From positions 208,730-272,729 of the forward strand of contig NZ_LIPT01000004.1 in the NCBI RefSeq assembly GCF_001418225.1: 64,000 bases of DNA, given 5' to 3'. Numbering within the stretch: the first letter of the stretch is position 1; each line of letters starts with the position of its first letter. The DNA is from Pannonibacter indicus. GTDB taxonomy: Bacteria > Pseudomonadota > Alphaproteobacteria > Rhizobiales > Stappiaceae. A program made the translations under genes and the position numbers. Positions 18,598 through 29,937 of this stretch are shown piece by piece. The notes under the pieces were generated by a model that saw nothing but the letters and a program-made list of their open reading frames with translations, ran no database searches and was not told the origin of the DNA.

Positions 18598-19137
18598 GTG
18601 AAACGCATTTTTGCATGCCTTGCGGTCATCATGTCGCTCGTCCTCGCCCCCGCGATGCCGCAGGCGCAGACGCTTGACAAGGAAAACACCCTTTATCTGG
18701 ACCTGAAGGATGGCCGCGTCGTCATCCGCCTGCGTCCCGACCTTGCGCCGGAACATGTGAAGCGAATCAAGAAGCTGACCCGCGAAGGCTTCTATGATGG
18801 CCAGATCTTCCACCGGGTGATCGATGGTTTCATGGCCCAGACTGGCGACCCCACCGGCACGGGCATGGGTGGTTCGGAAGAGCCGAATCTGGCTGCCGAA
18901 TTCTCTGATGCCCCGTTCAAGCGCGGCACGCTCGGCATGGCCCGCGCTGTACCGCTCGACAGCGCCAATTCGCAGTTCTTCATCATGTTTGCTGATGGCG
19001 ACTGGCTGAACGGCAAGTACACGGTTTGGGGCGAGGTTGTCGAGGGTATGGAGTTTGTCGACAAGATCGCCAAGGGTGAGCCGCCCGCCAAGCCCGACAA
19101 GATCATCAAGATGACGGTTGCTGCGGACGCGGGTTGA
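18598..19137 (+). CDS. Exported cyclophilin-type peptidyl-prolyl isomerase
   Basis: A proline isomerase of about 179 residues with a signal peptide (RIFACLAVIMSLVLAPAMP, cut near PQAQ), so it acts in the periplasm on folding envelope proteins. Cyclophilin core motifs: FYDGQIFHRVIDGFMAQTGD, GTLGMARA, NSQFFIMFADGDWLNGKYT and WGEVVEGM. The GTG at 18598 is preferred over the upstream TTG because an AGGAG box lies six bases before it. It is followed by a cytoplasmic paralogue, a common tandem pair in this order. Confidence 0.9.
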   Translation: MKRIFACLAVIMSLVLAPAMPQAQTLDKENTLYLDLKDGRVVIRLRPDLAPEHVKRIKKLTREGFYDGQIFHRVIDGFMAQTGDPTGTGMGGSEEPNLAAEFSDAPFKRGTLGMARAVPLDSANSQFFIMFADGDWLNGKYTVWGEVVEGMEFVDKIAKGEPPAKPDKIIKMTVAADAG

Positions 19138-19195
19138 CCGCGCCGCTGTGCAGGCTAAAACCCGTCCATACATTTGAGCCGAACTGGAGATCCAA

Positions 19196-19666
19196 GTGGC
19201 AGACTACAAGGACAGCGAAAACACGCTCCTGATGGAAACGACCAAGGGAGCCGTGGTCATTGAAATGCGTCCGGACCTTGCGCCGAACCACGTGGCCCGC
19301 ATCAAGGAACTGGTCCGCGAGGGCTTTTACAACGGCATCGTCTTCCACCGCGTAATCGAGGGCTTCATGGCTCAGACCGGCTGCCCGCACGGCTCCGGCA
19401 CCGGCGGTTCGGGCAAGAAGCTGAAGGCTGAGTTCTCCAGAGAGAAGCACAAGCGCGGCACCTGCTCCATGGCCCGCGCCATGGACCCGAATTCCGGCGA
19501 CAGCCAGTTCTTCATCTGCTTCACCGACGCGCCCTGGCTCGACGGCCAGTACACCGTCTGGGGAGAGGTGATCTCCGGCATGGAAAACGTCGACCAGATC
19601 AAGCGCGGCGAGCCGGTCCGTGACCCGGACAGCATCGTGTCGCTGAAGGTTGCGGCAGACGCCTGA
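19196..19666 (+). CDS. ppiB: Cytoplasmic cyclophilin-type peptidyl-prolyl isomerase
   Basis: A 156-residue cyclophilin without a signal peptide. Active-site motifs: FHRVIEGFMAQTGCP, GTCSMARAM, DSQFFICFTDAPWLDGQYT and WGEVISGMENVD. It starts with GTG at 19196 and has a GGAG box seven bases upstream. It is clearly paralogous to the exported isomerase just upstream and was probably duplicated from it. Confidence 0.92.
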   Translation: MADYKDSENTLLMETTKGAVVIEMRPDLAPNHVARIKELVREGFYNGIVFHRVIEGFMAQTGCPHGSGTGGSGKKLKAEFSREKHKRGTCSMARAMDPNSGDSQFFICFTDAPWLDGQYTVWGEVISGMENVDQIKRGEPVRDPDSIVSLKVAADA

Positions 19667-19779
19667 TTTTCGTATGAGCCGGGCAACCGGCATCATGTTG
19701 CGCGGGCGTGGCGGATCAGATCTGCCGCGCCCGATTGCTTGTGCCCTTGCTCCGACACCGTTGCTGAAGAACCGCCCCC

Positions 19780-20898
19780 ATGCGTGTTGACGATTTCGAC
19801 TTCGATCTGCCGCCCGAGCGTATTGCCCTGAGGCCAGCGCGGCCGCGTGATGCGGCGCGCATGCTGCTGGTGCGTCCGCAGGGCGGGCCTGTGCTGGAGG
19901 ACCGGGGCGTGCTCGATCTGCCTGCGCTGCTGCAGCCCGGTGACGCGCTTGTCTTCAACAACACCAAGGTCATCCCGGCGCAGCTGGAAGGCACGCGCCA
20001 GCGCGGCGATGCAATTGCCACCATCGGCGCCACGCTGCATCTGCGTGCCGGTGCCGACCGCTGGTGGGCCTTCGTCCGCCCGGCCAAGAAGCTGGTTCCG
20101 GGCGACAGGGTGCGCTTTGGCTCGCAAAGCGAAGGCATGGCCTGCATGGCAGGTGTGCTGGACGCGGCGGTGGCGGAGAAGAAGGACACGGGCGAGGTGC
20201 TCCTCGTCTTTGATCTTTCGGGGCCGGATCTGGACGCTGCCATCCACGCCACCGGCCACATTCCGCTGCCGCCCTATATCGCAGCCAAGCGCGGCGAGGA
20301 TGCGCAGGACCGGGAAGACTATCAGACCATCTATGCGGAAAAGGAAGGCGCCGTTGCCGCGCCGACCGCCGGTCTGCATTTCACCCCGCGCCTGTTCGAG
20401 ATGCTGGATGCGCGCGGCATCGAGCGCCACACGGTGACGCTGCATGTGGGCGCAGGCACCTTTCTGCCGGTGAAGGCCGATGACACGGACGAGCACGAGA
20501 TGCATGCCGAGTGGGGCGAGATTTCCGGTGAAACCGCTGCGGCGCTGAAGGCCGTGCGGGCGCGGGGCAACAAGGTGGTTGCCGTCGGCACCACCTCGCT
20601 GCGCATTCTGGAGAGCGCCGCGCAAGGCTCTGGCGGGCTTGCCGCCTTCCGGGGTGAGACCCGCATCTTCATCACGCCGGGCTACCGCTTCCGCGCCATT
20701 GATGCGCTGATGACCAATTTCCACCTGCCGCGCTCGACGCTGTTCATGCTGGTGTCCGCCCTCAGCGGCCTCGAGACCATGCGCGCGGCCTATGCCCATG
20801 CGATTGCCGGCGGCTACCGGTTCTACAGCTATGGCGACAGCTCGCTGCTGTTTCCCGCTGCCGGAAGCATCGCCGCCCAGGACGAGATCGACCGATGA
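19780..20898 (+). CDS. queA: S-adenosylmethionine:tRNA ribosyltransferase-isomerase
   Basis: A 372-residue enzyme that adds the cyclopentene precursor (epoxyqueuosine) to tRNA in queuosine synthesis. Motifs: [19 protein letters not shown] at the N-terminus, [29 protein letters not shown] and [10 protein letters not shown]. It is coupled to tgt by a four-base overlap (ATGA), so two steps of queuosine tRNA modification are co-expressed. Confidence 0.96.
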   Translation: MRVDDFDFDLPPERIALRPARPRDAARMLLVRPQGGPVLEDRGVLDLPALLQPGDALVFNNTKVIPAQLEGTRQRGDAIATIGATLHLRAGADRWWAFVRPAKKLVPGDRVRFGSQSEGMACMAGVLDAAVAEKKDTGEVLLVFDLSGPDLDAAIHATGHIPLPPYIAAKRGEDAQDREDYQTIYAEKEGAVAAPTAGLHFTPRLFEMLDARGIERHTVTLHVGAGTFLPVKADDTDEHEMHAEWGEISGETAAALKAVRARGNKVVAVGTTSLRILESAAQGSGGLAAFRGETRIFITPGYRFRAIDALMTNFHLPRSTLFMLVSALSGLETMRAAYAHAIAGGYRFYSYGDSSLLFPAAGSIAAQDEIDR

Positions 20899-22046
20899 CC
20901 GGTGACACCCAGCGCTTCTCCTTCCGCCTGCTTGCGACCGATGGCATGGCCCGGCGCGGGGAGATTACCACGCCGCACGGCCTCGTGCGCACGCCCGCCT
21001 TCATGCCCGTGGGCACGCAGGCAACCGTCAAGGCCATGTATACCGATCAGGTGCGGGCGCTTGGCGCCGATGTGGTGCTGGGCAACACCTATCACCTGAT
21101 GCTGCGCCCCGGTGCGGAGCGTGTGGCCCGCCTGGGCGGCCTTCATCACTTCATGAAGTGGCCGCACACGATCCTGACCGACTCGGGCGGCTTTCAGGTC
21201 ATGTCGCTGGCGCAGCTGCGCAAGCTGGACGAGACGGGCGTGAAGTTCCAGAGCCATATCGACGGCCAGCGCTATCACCTGACGCCGGAACGCTCCGTCG
21301 AAATTCAGGGGCTGCTCGGGTCCGACATCCAGATGCAGCTGGACGAATGCATCGGCCTGCCGGCGCCTGAAAAGGAAGTGCAGCGGGCGATGGAACTGTC
21401 CCTTCGCTGGGCCGAGCGCTCCCGCGCCAAGTTCGAGGCCATGGGCGGCGTTGAAAAGGGGCAGGGGCTCTATGGCATCGTGCAGGGCGGTGACGTGCCG
21501 CATCTGCGCATCCGCTCCGCCGAAAGCCTTGCAGCCATGCCGTTCGAGGGCTATTCGGTCGGCGGCCTTGCGGTGGGCGAGCCGCAGGAGGTGATGCTGC
21601 GCATGCTGGAAGTCACCACGCCGGTGATGCCGGTGGACAAGCCGCGCTATCTGATGGGCGTCGGCACGCCGGACGATATTCTGGAAAGCGTTGCCCGCGG
21701 CATCGACCAGTTCGACTGCGTGATGCCGACCCGGGCCGGCCGCCATGGCCTTGCCTTCACCCGCCGGGGCAAGATCAACCTGAAGAATGCGCGCCACGCC
21801 GATGATCCGCGCCCGCTGGACGAGGAAAGCGACTGCCCGGCCGCACGCGACTACTCCCGCGCCTATCTGCATCATCTGGTCAAGGCCGGTGAAGGGCTGG
21901 CGGCCATGCTGCTGACCTGGAACAACCTTGCCTATTATCAGCAGCTGATGCAGGGCATGCGCGATGCCATCGAGGCCGGCCGTTTTGAGGAGCACCGCCT
22001 CAGCGTCAAGGAAGGCTGGGCCAGGGGCGACCTGCCGCCGCTGTGA
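20895..22046 (+). CDS. tgt: Queuine tRNA-ribosyltransferase (TGT) lacking most zinc ligands
   Basis: A 383-residue enzyme exchanging guanine-34 of GUN-anticodon tRNAs for preQ1. The core is intact: [43 protein letters not shown] and [13 protein letters not shown]. The C-terminal zinc site is altered. E. coli has C-x-C-x2-C before YSRAYLHHL and a His in the T-x-H-N-L motif. Here the first position is Ser, the second Cys is kept, the third is Ala, and the His is Asn (TWNNL). So three of four ligands are missing while flanking residues are conserved. This may be a lineage trait. Start overlaps the queA stop. Confidence 0.94.
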   Translation: MTGDTQRFSFRLLATDGMARRGEITTPHGLVRTPAFMPVGTQATVKAMYTDQVRALGADVVLGNTYHLMLRPGAERVARLGGLHHFMKWPHTILTDSGGFQVMSLAQLRKLDETGVKFQSHIDGQRYHLTPERSVEIQGLLGSDIQMQLDECIGLPAPEKEVQRAMELSLRWAERSRAKFEAMGGVEKGQGLYGIVQGGDVPHLRIRSAESLAAMPFEGYSVGGLAVGEPQEVMLRMLEVTTPVMPVDKPRYLMGVGTPDDILESVARGIDQFDCVMPTRAGRHGLAFTRRGKINLKNARHADDPRPLDEESDCPAARDYSRAYLHHLVKAGEGLAAMLLTWNNLAYYQQLMQGMRDAIEAGRFEEHRLSVKEGWARGDLPPL

Positions 22047-22074
22047 CGGACCTCGGACCGCACATCCCGCACCG

Positions 22075-22093
22075 CCCCGGCCTTGTGCCGGGG
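22075..22093. repeat. Short GC-rich hairpin downstream of tgt
   Basis: CCCCGGC, a TTGT-type loop, GCCGGGG, 29 bases after the tgt stop. It may serve as the operon terminator or be a common intergenic hairpin repeat. There is no T tract. Confidence 0.4.
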
Positions 22094-22177
22094 CCTGTTA
22101 GGTTGGCGTCACGTTCGCCCCATCGTGCCTAAGGTCTGCTGCCCATAGGTTTGACATGGAATGTCACTGCGTCCCCG

Positions 22178-22209
22178 ACAGGTCCCGGCTCGAAGGCCGG
22201 GACGGCGCG
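22178..22209. repeat. 32-bp hairpin repeat, copy 2
   Basis: Same element as 1091-1122: ACAGGTCCCGGC, a variable four-base loop, GGCCGGGACGGCGCG. Confidence 0.6.
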
Positions 22210-22277
22210 TGAGGAAGGTATGCGGGCCGTGCTGTTTGCCCCATGCGCCGCAGGCCAGCTGACTTCCAGAGAAAGCC

Positions 22278-22751
22278 TCAGGCCTGAAAGCCCTTGTCCT
22301 TGCGCAGAATGCAGCCGGAGATGCCCCAGGTGCCGTCTTCCCGCTGTGCGAAGGAATAAAGCGCCAGCCAGTCGTCCCCATCAGGCCCAGTGACGAAGAC
22401 CTCCTGCACGGGGCCGCTTTTCGTCTGGCGCAGCTTGCCGAAGCTGACACTCTTCGGCCGGTAGACCGGCATGTAGACCTCCTTCACCATGTTGATGAAG
22501 ATGTCCGGCGTCATGAACTGCTTTTGCAATCCGGGCGTGGCAAATGAAAAGGCCCCCGCAGCGTCATTGCGCCGGAAGGCCTGCATCTGCTGCTGAATGA
22601 GCTGGCGGAACTCCTGGCCCGAGGCCTCTTCGGCCTGGACCGCCTGAGGCCCGAGCCTCAGCGCTGCCGGGTCCGGGGACAGCACAAGGGCCAGACTGCC
22701 GCATAGAACCCACATCCCCCCCCACATCACCCTTCTGGCCACCTTGTTCAT
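22278..22751 (-). CDS. Exported DUF4864-type protein
   Basis: 157 residues with an N-terminal signal sequence (about residues 1-41). A compact domain follows with FRRNDAAGAFSFATPGLQ, MVKEVYMPVYRPKSVSFG and DGTWGISGC, matching my recollection of the DUF4864 family, of unknown function. A GGAGA box lies 8 bases before the ATG. It shares no operon with neighbours; galU follows downstream on the same strand beyond about 130 bases. Confidence 0.7.
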   Translation of the reverse strand: MNKVARRVMWGGMWVLCGSLALVLSPDPAALRLGPQAVQAEEASGQEFRQLIQQQMQAFRRNDAAGAFSFATPGLQKQFMTPDIFINMVKEVYMPVYRPKSVSFGKLRQTKSGPVQEVFVTGPDGDDWLALYSFAQREDGTWGISGCILRKDKGFQA

Positions 22752-22856
22752 GGCGCGTCTCCTCGCGTGTGGAACATGGGAAGATTACGCCAGGAAACGG
22801 CAAAGAGATCTGTCTGTTTCGTCACGTTTTCGGGAGGTGCCAAGTTTTGGACAGAG

Positions 22857-22884
22857 AAAAGGGGCGGATCGCTCCGCCCCTTGA
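22857..22884 (-). terminator. Terminator of galU
   Basis: Read on the minus strand: AAGGGGCGGA, four bases, TCCGCCCCTTTT, immediately downstream of galU; a GC stem plus T run. Confidence 0.75.
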
Positions 22885-22908
22885 ATTGCTCTGCTTCCGG
22901 ACAGCTGC

Positions 22909-23802
22909 TTATTCGGCGGCCTTGGCGCGGGTCAGGTCGGACATGATCGTCATCAGTTCGCCGGAGATATCGGACTGCTCCAGGCCGAAGGCGATGTTGG
23001 CGGCGATGAAGCCGATTTTCGAGCCGCAGTCATAGGAGCGGCCCTCGAACTGAAGCGATGTGAAGGTCTGGCTCTCCATCAGCTTGATCATGCTGTCGGT
23101 CAGCTGGATCTCGCCGCCTGCGCCCTTCTCCTGTTCGGAGAGCAGCTTGAAGATTTCCGGCTGCAGGATGTAGCGGCCGGTGATCATCAGGTTGGACGGA
23201 GAGGTGCCCGGAGCCGGCTTTTCCACCATGCCTTCGATCGGCATGGCGCGGCCGCGCGGACCGCCGCTGGCCAGCTTGACGATGCCGTACTGGTGGGTCT
23301 GGTCTTCCGGCACTTCTTCAACGGCGATGATGTTGCCGCCGCGCTCGTTGTAGACGTCCACCATCTGGGCGAGGCAGCTCTTCTGCGACTTGACGATCAC
23401 GTCCGGAAGCAGAATGGCAAAGGGCTCGTCACCGATGATGTCACGGGCGCACCAGATGGCATGGCCCAGACCCAGCGGCTCCTGCTGGCGGGTGAAACTT
23501 GTGGTGCCGGCATCCGGGCGGATCTTGTCGAGAAGTTCCAATGCGGCGGCCTTGTTGCGCCGGCGCAGGGTGTCTTCCAGCTCGTAATTGATGTCGAAAT
23601 GATCTTCGATGACGTGCTTGTTGCGGCCCGTGACGAAAACAATGTGCTCGATACCGGCGGCACGGGCTTCGTCCACCACGTGCTGGATGATCGGGCGGTC
23701 AACAATCGTGAGCATCTCTTTCGGAACGGCCTTGGTCGCGGGAAGAAAACGCGTGCCAAGACCTGCCACCGGCAATACGGCCTTGCGGATCGGTCTGCTC
23801 AT
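22909..23802 (-). CDS. galU: UTP-glucose-1-phosphate uridylyltransferase
   Basis: A 297-residue cytoplasmic enzyme making UDP-glucose for polysaccharides and glycolipids. Nucleotide-binding signature [17 protein letters not shown] at the N-terminus, then [36 protein letters not shown] and GRYIL. The frame extends to 24009, but the ATG at 23802 ([14 protein letters not shown]) gives normal length. It is divergent from kdsA and followed by a good terminator. Confidence 0.95.
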   Translation of the reverse strand: MSRPIRKAVLPVAGLGTRFLPATKAVPKEMLTIVDRPIIQHVVDEARAAGIEHIVFVTGRNKHVIEDHFDINYELEDTLRRRNKAAALELLDKIRPDAGTTSFTRQQEPLGLGHAIWCARDIIGDEPFAILLPDVIVKSQKSCLAQMVDVYNERGGNIIAVEEVPEDQTHQYGIVKLASGGPRGRAMPIEGMVEKPAPGTSPSNLMITGRYILQPEIFKLLSEQEKGAGGEIQLTDSMIKLMESQTFTSLQFEGRSYDCGSKIGFIAANIAFGLEQSDISGELMTIMSDLTRAKAAE

Positions 23803-24023
23803 GGAAAATACTCCTGAAACACGTGGACTGTTTGTCCGGTCAATATGCTGTAGGTTGCTCACGCTGGCGCCGAAACATGGCAGGATTGCAGGCAACACCT
23901 CCTGAATATCAAATTTTTCGCAAATGCGAAACGGGGGTGCTTGGGGTTCTGCGGAGTTGCGGCAGGGGCAAAAGGCCTGTATGCAGACCCCGTTGGCCCC
24001 TACGCCCAAAGGATGATCTGCGC

Positions 24024-24866
24024 ATGGTGACTCCGAACAAGGAAGTCGTTGTTGGCAACGTCACATTCTCCAATGACGCGCCTTTCTCCCTCATTGCCGG
24101 TCCCTGTCAGATGGAAAGCCGCGCCCACGCGCTGGAGATGGCAGCGGCGGTGAAGGAAATTGCCGCAAATCTCGGCATTCCCGTTGTTTTCAAGAGCTCT
24201 TTCGACAAGGCAAACCGCACCTCGCTGACGGGCAAGCGTGGCATCGGTCTCAAAGAAGCGCTGCCGGTTTTCGCCGAGGTGCGCGAGACCTTCGGCATGC
24301 CGGTGATCACCGACATCCACAACGAGGCCCAGTGTGCGCCGGTTGCGGAAGTTGTTGACATCCTTCAGATCCCCGCCTTCCTCTGCCGCCAGACGGACCT
24401 TCTCGTCGCTGCTGCCCGCACGGGGCGGACGGTGAATGTGAAGAAGGGCCAGTTCCTGGCGCCCTGGGACATGGCCAACGTGCTGGCCAAGATCGTCGGG
24501 AGCGGCAATCCGAATGTGCTGCTCACCGAGCGCGGCGCCTCCTTCGGCTATAACACGCTTGTCACGGACATGCGCTCTCTTCCCATCATGGCGCGCACCG
24601 GTGCGCCGGTGGTGTTCGATGCCACCCACTCGGTTCAGCAGCCGGGCGGGCAGGGCGCTTCCACAGGCGGTGACCGCACCATGGTGCCGGTTCTCGCCCG
24701 TGCGGCTGCCGCTGCAGGCATCGCAGGGCTCTTCATCGAAACCCATGACGACCCGGACAATGCTCCGTCCGATGGTCCGAACATGGTGCCGCTGAAGGAT
24801 CTTGGCGCGCTGCTGAAGATGGTGCGCGACATTGACCGCGTGGTGAAGGCCGCCGCGCAGTCCTGA
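24024..24866 (+). CDS. kdsA: 3-deoxy-8-phosphooctulonate (KDO-8-P) synthase
   Basis: A 280-residue aldolase-type enzyme condensing PEP with arabinose-5-phosphate in the KDO branch of lipopolysaccharide synthesis. Motifs: [56 protein letters not shown] and [17 protein letters not shown]. The frame continues upstream, but the ATG at 24024 matches the usual N-terminus. It is followed by eno in the same direction, a common alphaproteobacterial order. Confidence 0.95.
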   Translation: MVTPNKEVVVGNVTFSNDAPFSLIAGPCQMESRAHALEMAAAVKEIAANLGIPVVFKSSFDKANRTSLTGKRGIGLKEALPVFAEVRETFGMPVITDIHNEAQCAPVAEVVDILQIPAFLCRQTDLLVAAARTGRTVNVKKGQFLAPWDMANVLAKIVGSGNPNVLLTERGASFGYNTLVTDMRSLPIMARTGAPVVFDATHSVQQPGGQGASTGGDRTMVPVLARAAAAAGIAGLFIETHDDPDNAPSDGPNMVPLKDLGALLKMVRDIDRVVKAAAQS

Positions 24867-24903
24867 GTTTGCTCCTGCGGCGGGCCGCCGCTTGCAGCTT
24901 TGA

Positions 24904-26253
<1,350 letters not shown>

Positions 26254-26290
26254 TTGGCCTGACGGCTATCAGTCTGACGGACTGCTGAGC

Positions 26291-26311
26291 CCCCCCGAAC
26301 CGGAAGGGGGG
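26291..26311. terminator. Hairpin just after eno
   Basis: CCCCCC, GAACCGGAA, GGGGGG, about 38 bases downstream of the eno stop. It lies before the stronger bidirectional terminator and may act with it. Confidence 0.35.
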
Positions 26312-26323
26312 CGTTGGAGGAAC

Positions 26324-26361
26324 AAAAAAGCCCCCGGAGCCTCGCGGCGCCGGGGGCTTTT
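26324..26361. terminator. Bidirectional terminator between eno and rnd
   Basis: AAAAAAGCCCCCGG, loop, CCGGGGGCTTTT: an extended perfect stem with A and T tracts on the two sides, between two converging genes. Confidence 0.85.
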
Positions 26362-26384
26362 CTATAGTCAGACTGCCTGCCGGA

Positions 26385-27560
26385 TTACTCCGCAGCGGCC
26401 TTTGACTTGGCGGGCTGCTCCAGCGCCACGACCTGTCGGCCGTCAAAGGCGAGGGCGATCTCGCCGCGCTTGAGCTTCAGGGCCATCTCGCCGAACATTT
26501 CGCGGCGCCAGCCTTCCAGCGCAGGCACGCTGGCCTGATCATCGGCGGCGATCTGCTCCAGATCTTCGACCGTCGCGATCACCTTGGCGGCAACGCCCTG
26601 CTGTTCGCTGACGAGCTTCAGCAGCACCTTCAGAAGGTCCACCGCCGCGGCAGAGCCATCGGGCGCCTGACGGCCCTTGGGCAGCTTCGGCAGCTTCTCC
26701 TTGGGCAGGCTCATGGCGGCATTGACGGCCTTGAGGATGTCCTCGGCCTGTTTGGAGCGTTCAAAGCCGCGCGGGATGGTGCGCAGGCGGCTGAGGGCAT
26801 CCGCATTCACCGGCTGCTGGGCGGCAATCTCGTAGATGGCATCGTCTTTGAGCACGCGGGAGCGCGGCACGTCGCGGGACTGGGCCTCGCGCTCGCGCCA
26901 GGCGGCTACTTCCATCAGCACGGCGAGTTCGATGGGCTTGCGCACGCGCATCTTCAGGCGCTGCCAGGCGTCTTCCGGCTCGGTGCGGTAGGTGCCTTCC
27001 GACAGCAGCACCTGCATTTCGTCGCCGACCCAGCTGATGCGGTTCTGTTCGGCAAGGTTGGCCTTGAGGAACAGATAGACATCGCGCAGGTAGGTCACGT
27101 CTGCCAGCGCATATTCCAGCTGCTTCTGGGTCAGGGGCCTGCGGGCCCAGTCGGTGAAGCGGGACGACTTGTCGATGCGCGCACCGGTGATGCGTTGCAC
27201 CAGCTGGTCGTAGGAGACCGAATCGCCAAAGCCGCAGACCATTGCCGCGACCTGAGTGTCGAAAAGGGGCGTCGGGATCAGGCCGCCAAGATGATAGACG
27301 ATCTCGATATCCTGCCGGGCGGCATGGAAGACCTTGATGACGGACTGATCGCGCATCAGCTCGAAGAAGGGCGCAAGGTCAAGCCCGGTGGCCAGTGCGT
27401 CGACGATGAAGGCGTCATCCGGGCCAGCCAGCTGGATAACGCAGAGCTTCGGCCAGAATGTCGTCTCGCGCAGGAATTCCGTGTCCACAGTCACGTAATC
27501 ATGGGCGGCAAGGCGCTTGCAGGCGTCGGCGAGGTCAGATGTGGTCGTGATCAGATTCAT
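26385..27560 (-). CDS. rnd: Ribonuclease D
   Basis: A 391-residue 3'-5' exoribonuclease involved in tRNA 3' maturation. DEDDy active-site residues are visible: VDTEFLRE (Asp, Glu), HAARQDIEI (Asp), and YALADVTYL (Tyr and Asp). HRDC-like helical domains follow (about residues 205-290, with [18 protein letters not shown]). The C-terminus is an Ala/Lys-rich tail. It converges with eno and is divergent from the ParA-like gene. Confidence 0.93.
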   Translation of the reverse strand: MNLITTTSDLADACKRLAAHDYVTVDTEFLRETTFWPKLCVIQLAGPDDAFIVDALATGLDLAPFFELMRDQSVIKVFHAARQDIEIVYHLGGLIPTPLFDTQVAAMVCGFGDSVSYDQLVQRITGARIDKSSRFTDWARRPLTQKQLEYALADVTYLRDVYLFLKANLAEQNRISWVGDEMQVLLSEGTYRTEPEDAWQRLKMRVRKPIELAVLMEVAAWREREAQSRDVPRSRVLKDDAIYEIAAQQPVNADALSRLRTIPRGFERSKQAEDILKAVNAAMSLPKEKLPKLPKGRQAPDGSAAAVDLLKVLLKLVSEQQGVAAKVIATVEDLEQIAADDQASVPALEGWRREMFGEMALKLKRGEIALAFDGRQVVALEQPAKSKAAAE

Positions 27561-27689
27561 GGTAACTCTGGTCTATACCGCAGACTTGCCATCTTGTCGC
27601 CATGAAACCGTCAGCCTCTTGTAATGTGCGCCAGCAAGGTTGCATGAGGGAAACACCTGCGTAAAGCTCAGGTTACGGAGGACAGCTTC

Positions 27690-28307
27690 ATGCGCAGGAT
27701 TCTCATCGTCAACAGCAAGGGCGGCTGTGGCAAGACCACGTTTGCCACCACACTTGCGGCTGCCTTCGCCGTGCGGGGCGAGCGGGTGTTTCTCGCTGAT
27801 GCCGACCGGCAGCGCTCGTCGCTTGGCTGGCTGAAGCGGCGGCCGCAAGGCCTGCCGGTGATCCATGGGCTCGACTGGAGCAAGGGAGAGCATGACATGC
27901 CGTCCTTCAGCCAGGGGGTCATCTTCATCGATGGCCCCGGCGGCCTGCGCGGTGAGCGGGCAAAGGATCTTGTGGCGGAGGCCGATGACATTGTCGTGCC
28001 GCTGATGCCGTCGGCCTTCGACTGGGACGCGACGGCGGCGTTCCTGAAACGGCTCGCGGAAATGAAACGCATCCGCAAGGGCAAGGCGGAAATTCTCGTC
28101 GTGGCCAACCGGGTCCGGCGCAGCCGGGCTGATCAGCTTCTGCTGCAGCAGCAGGCGCAGGAAGCAGGCTATCCGTTGCTGACCGAAATTACCGGCCGGG
28201 TGATCTATGCCCGCCATGCTGCCAGCGGAACCAGCGTCTTTGATCCTCCGGCAGCTCCGGCTGACGTTCTGGCGCAATGGCATCCGCTCATTCAGGCGCT
28301 TGATTGA
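27690..28307 (+). CDS. ParA/MinD-like P-loop ATPase (orphan)
   Basis: A 205-residue deviant Walker-A ATPase. NSKGGCGKTT (residues 8-17) holds the signature and catalytic lysines. DADRQRSSLGWL follows, then the Walker-B-like FIDGPGGL, and the base-recognition region near VANRVRRSR. No ParB, parS-like sites or replication genes are adjacent, so it is probably not a partition protein; similar orphan ParA-like proteins position cellular cargo or are uncharacterised. It is divergent from rnd and convergent with the MFS gene. Confidence 0.8.
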   Translation: MRRILIVNSKGGCGKTTFATTLAAAFAVRGERVFLADADRQRSSLGWLKRRPQGLPVIHGLDWSKGEHDMPSFSQGVIFIDGPGGLRGERAKDLVAEADDIVVPLMPSAFDWDATAAFLKRLAEMKRIRKGKAEILVVANRVRRSRADQLLLQQQAQEAGYPLLTEITGRVIYARHAASGTSVFDPPAAPADVLAQWHPLIQALD

Positions 28308-28328
28308 CCGGCCAAGTGTAAAGCTCCT

Positions 28329-29567
28329 TCAAGGCTTTTCCTTTGCGCTTCCAGATCCGGGCAGCCTGGCGAAGAAGGCGGAGGTGCGCAGGAGGGAGTG
28401 GAAGCGGCTGCGGCGGCCTTCGGCCGGAACGCCTTCGCGCTGCATCATCCGCATCACCGTGTAGACCATGAACAGCCCCTGCACGGCGGCGGTGTACCAG
28501 AAGAGGGAATGCGGCCCGTATCGGCCCATCAGCATCGAAGCAAAGAGCGGTCCGGCAATGGCCCCGACCGACCAGAAGAACAGAGTTCCGGCCGAGACAA
28601 GTGCATGCTGGCCGGGGGCTGCGTGGTCATTGGCGTGGGCCGAGCACAGGGAATAGAGCGGCATGGCGAAAGCACCGAAGGCGAAGATGCCCAGATAATT
28701 GAGCCAGACACTTTCGCCCGCCACCTGCGCCAGGAAAATGCCGGAGACGAAGGAGCCGAAAGTGGCGATGAGGATGATCAGCCGCCGGTCCAGCTTGTCC
28801 GAATAATGCCCCAGCGGATATTGCAGCACCACACCGGCAAAGATACCCGCGCTCATGAAGGTGGCGATGGAGGTGACCGTCATGCCGATGCCGTCCGCAT
28901 AGACGGGGCCAAGCGAGCGGAAGCTGGCGTTGGTGAAACCCACAACGATGCAGCCGATGGTCGCCAGCGGCGACACGCGCCACAGCACCCGCACATCGAA
29001 GCGCACATGTTCGGGCACCGCCGGGCTGGTGCGGTCGGTGAGGGAGATCGGCACCAGCGAAAGCGTCAGCGTCATTGCGATGATGACGAAGAGCTCGAAA
29101 CCGCTGACGCCGACCGCCGGGATGATGTACTGGCCCAAGGTTACCGCGCCCAGATCGACAAAGCGGTAGATGGAAAGCGTGCGGGCGCGGTTGGCATTGG
29201 TGACGCGCGCATTGAGCCAGCTTTCCACCACGGCAAACAGTCCGGCGATGCAAAGCCCCTGAACGAGGCGCATCAGGAACCAGGGCAGGGGCGCGATATA
29301 GAGCAGCATCAGCATGGAGGCGGCGGCGGCGATCGCGGCCAGGGCGCAGAAGGCGCGGATGTGGCCGGTGGCCCGGATGATCCGCGTGATGTAGATGCAG
29401 CCGACGGCAAAACCGATGTTGTAGCCCGTGCCGATGACGCCGATGGTCTGCGGTGAAAAGCCTTCCTCCAGCGCGCGCAGCGAGATGAAGGTTCCCTGCA
29501 GCCCGTTGCCGCCGATGAGAATGCCGGCGGTGGCAAGCAGGGGAATGAGCGGGCGGATCGTTGACAT
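28329..29567 (-). CDS. MFS transporter (YcaD-like)
   Basis: A 412-residue, 12-helix major facilitator protein. N-half features: [20 protein letters not shown] and [12 protein letters not shown]; the loop between helices 8 and 9 has [15 protein letters not shown]. It resembles the YcaD subgroup of putative sugar/drug porters with unknown substrate. It is divergent from aspS across 370 bases. Confidence 0.82.
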   Translation of the reverse strand: MSTIRPLIPLLATAGILIGGNGLQGTFISLRALEEGFSPQTIGVIGTGYNIGFAVGCIYITRIIRATGHIRAFCALAAIAAAASMLMLLYIAPLPWFLMRLVQGLCIAGLFAVVESWLNARVTNANRARTLSIYRFVDLGAVTLGQYIIPAVGVSGFELFVIIAMTLTLSLVPISLTDRTSPAVPEHVRFDVRVLWRVSPLATIGCIVVGFTNASFRSLGPVYADGIGMTVTSIATFMSAGIFAGVVLQYPLGHYSDKLDRRLIILIATFGSFVSGIFLAQVAGESVWLNYLGIFAFGAFAMPLYSLCSAHANDHAAPGQHALVSAGTLFFWSVGAIAGPLFASMLMGRYGPHSLFWYTAAVQGLFMVYTVMRMMQREGVPAEGRRSRFHSLLRTSAFFARLPGSGSAKEKP

Positions 29568-29937
29568 CGGTTTCTCTGGAAGGCGCGTTGCGATTGCGGG
29601 CCGGCGCTTTGCTGCTGCGCTCCTGGACCTCTGGTCAGTTCTGTGTGCGGCGGTGCCGGCCCCGGCTCAAAGGCCGCAGGCCGCCTGCCATTCCCTATTC
29701 TCCCTTTGTACTCTGCGTTTGCCGGTGAAAACAGTTCACGAGGTGAATGGACACTTCACGGAAAGTGATCGGTTGGCGCGCAAGGCTCTGGCGCGGCATG
29801 CCCCGGAAGGGCTGGAACGGGGGAGGAAACCCGCCTGCGTCTTGACTTTGGCGGCACAACGTGGCTTGTCGCTCGCACGATTGCGTGCCCTTTTGCGGGC
29901 GCGCTCCTTGTTCATTGCCGAGATTGTCGAGGACTGC
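29568..29937. other. Divergent intergenic region MFS/aspS
   Basis: 370 bases upstream of both genes. It holds two adjacent inverted repeats (29735-29767) and a TTGACT -35-like hexamer at 29842 without a convincing -10 partner. No coding frame is credible. Confidence 0.5.
29735..29767. promoter_or_regulatory. Tandem short inverted repeats upstream of the MFS gene
   Basis: TTCAC-GAG-GTGAA at 29735-29747 and CACTT-six bases-AAGTG at 29752-29767, side by side in the divergent promoter region. Operator-like in size and spacing; the regulator is unknown. Confidence 0.3.

Noticed and set aside
27690..28307. ParA-like gene as a plasmid or chromosome partition locus
   Set aside because: No parB, no parS-like repeats, no replication genes nearby.
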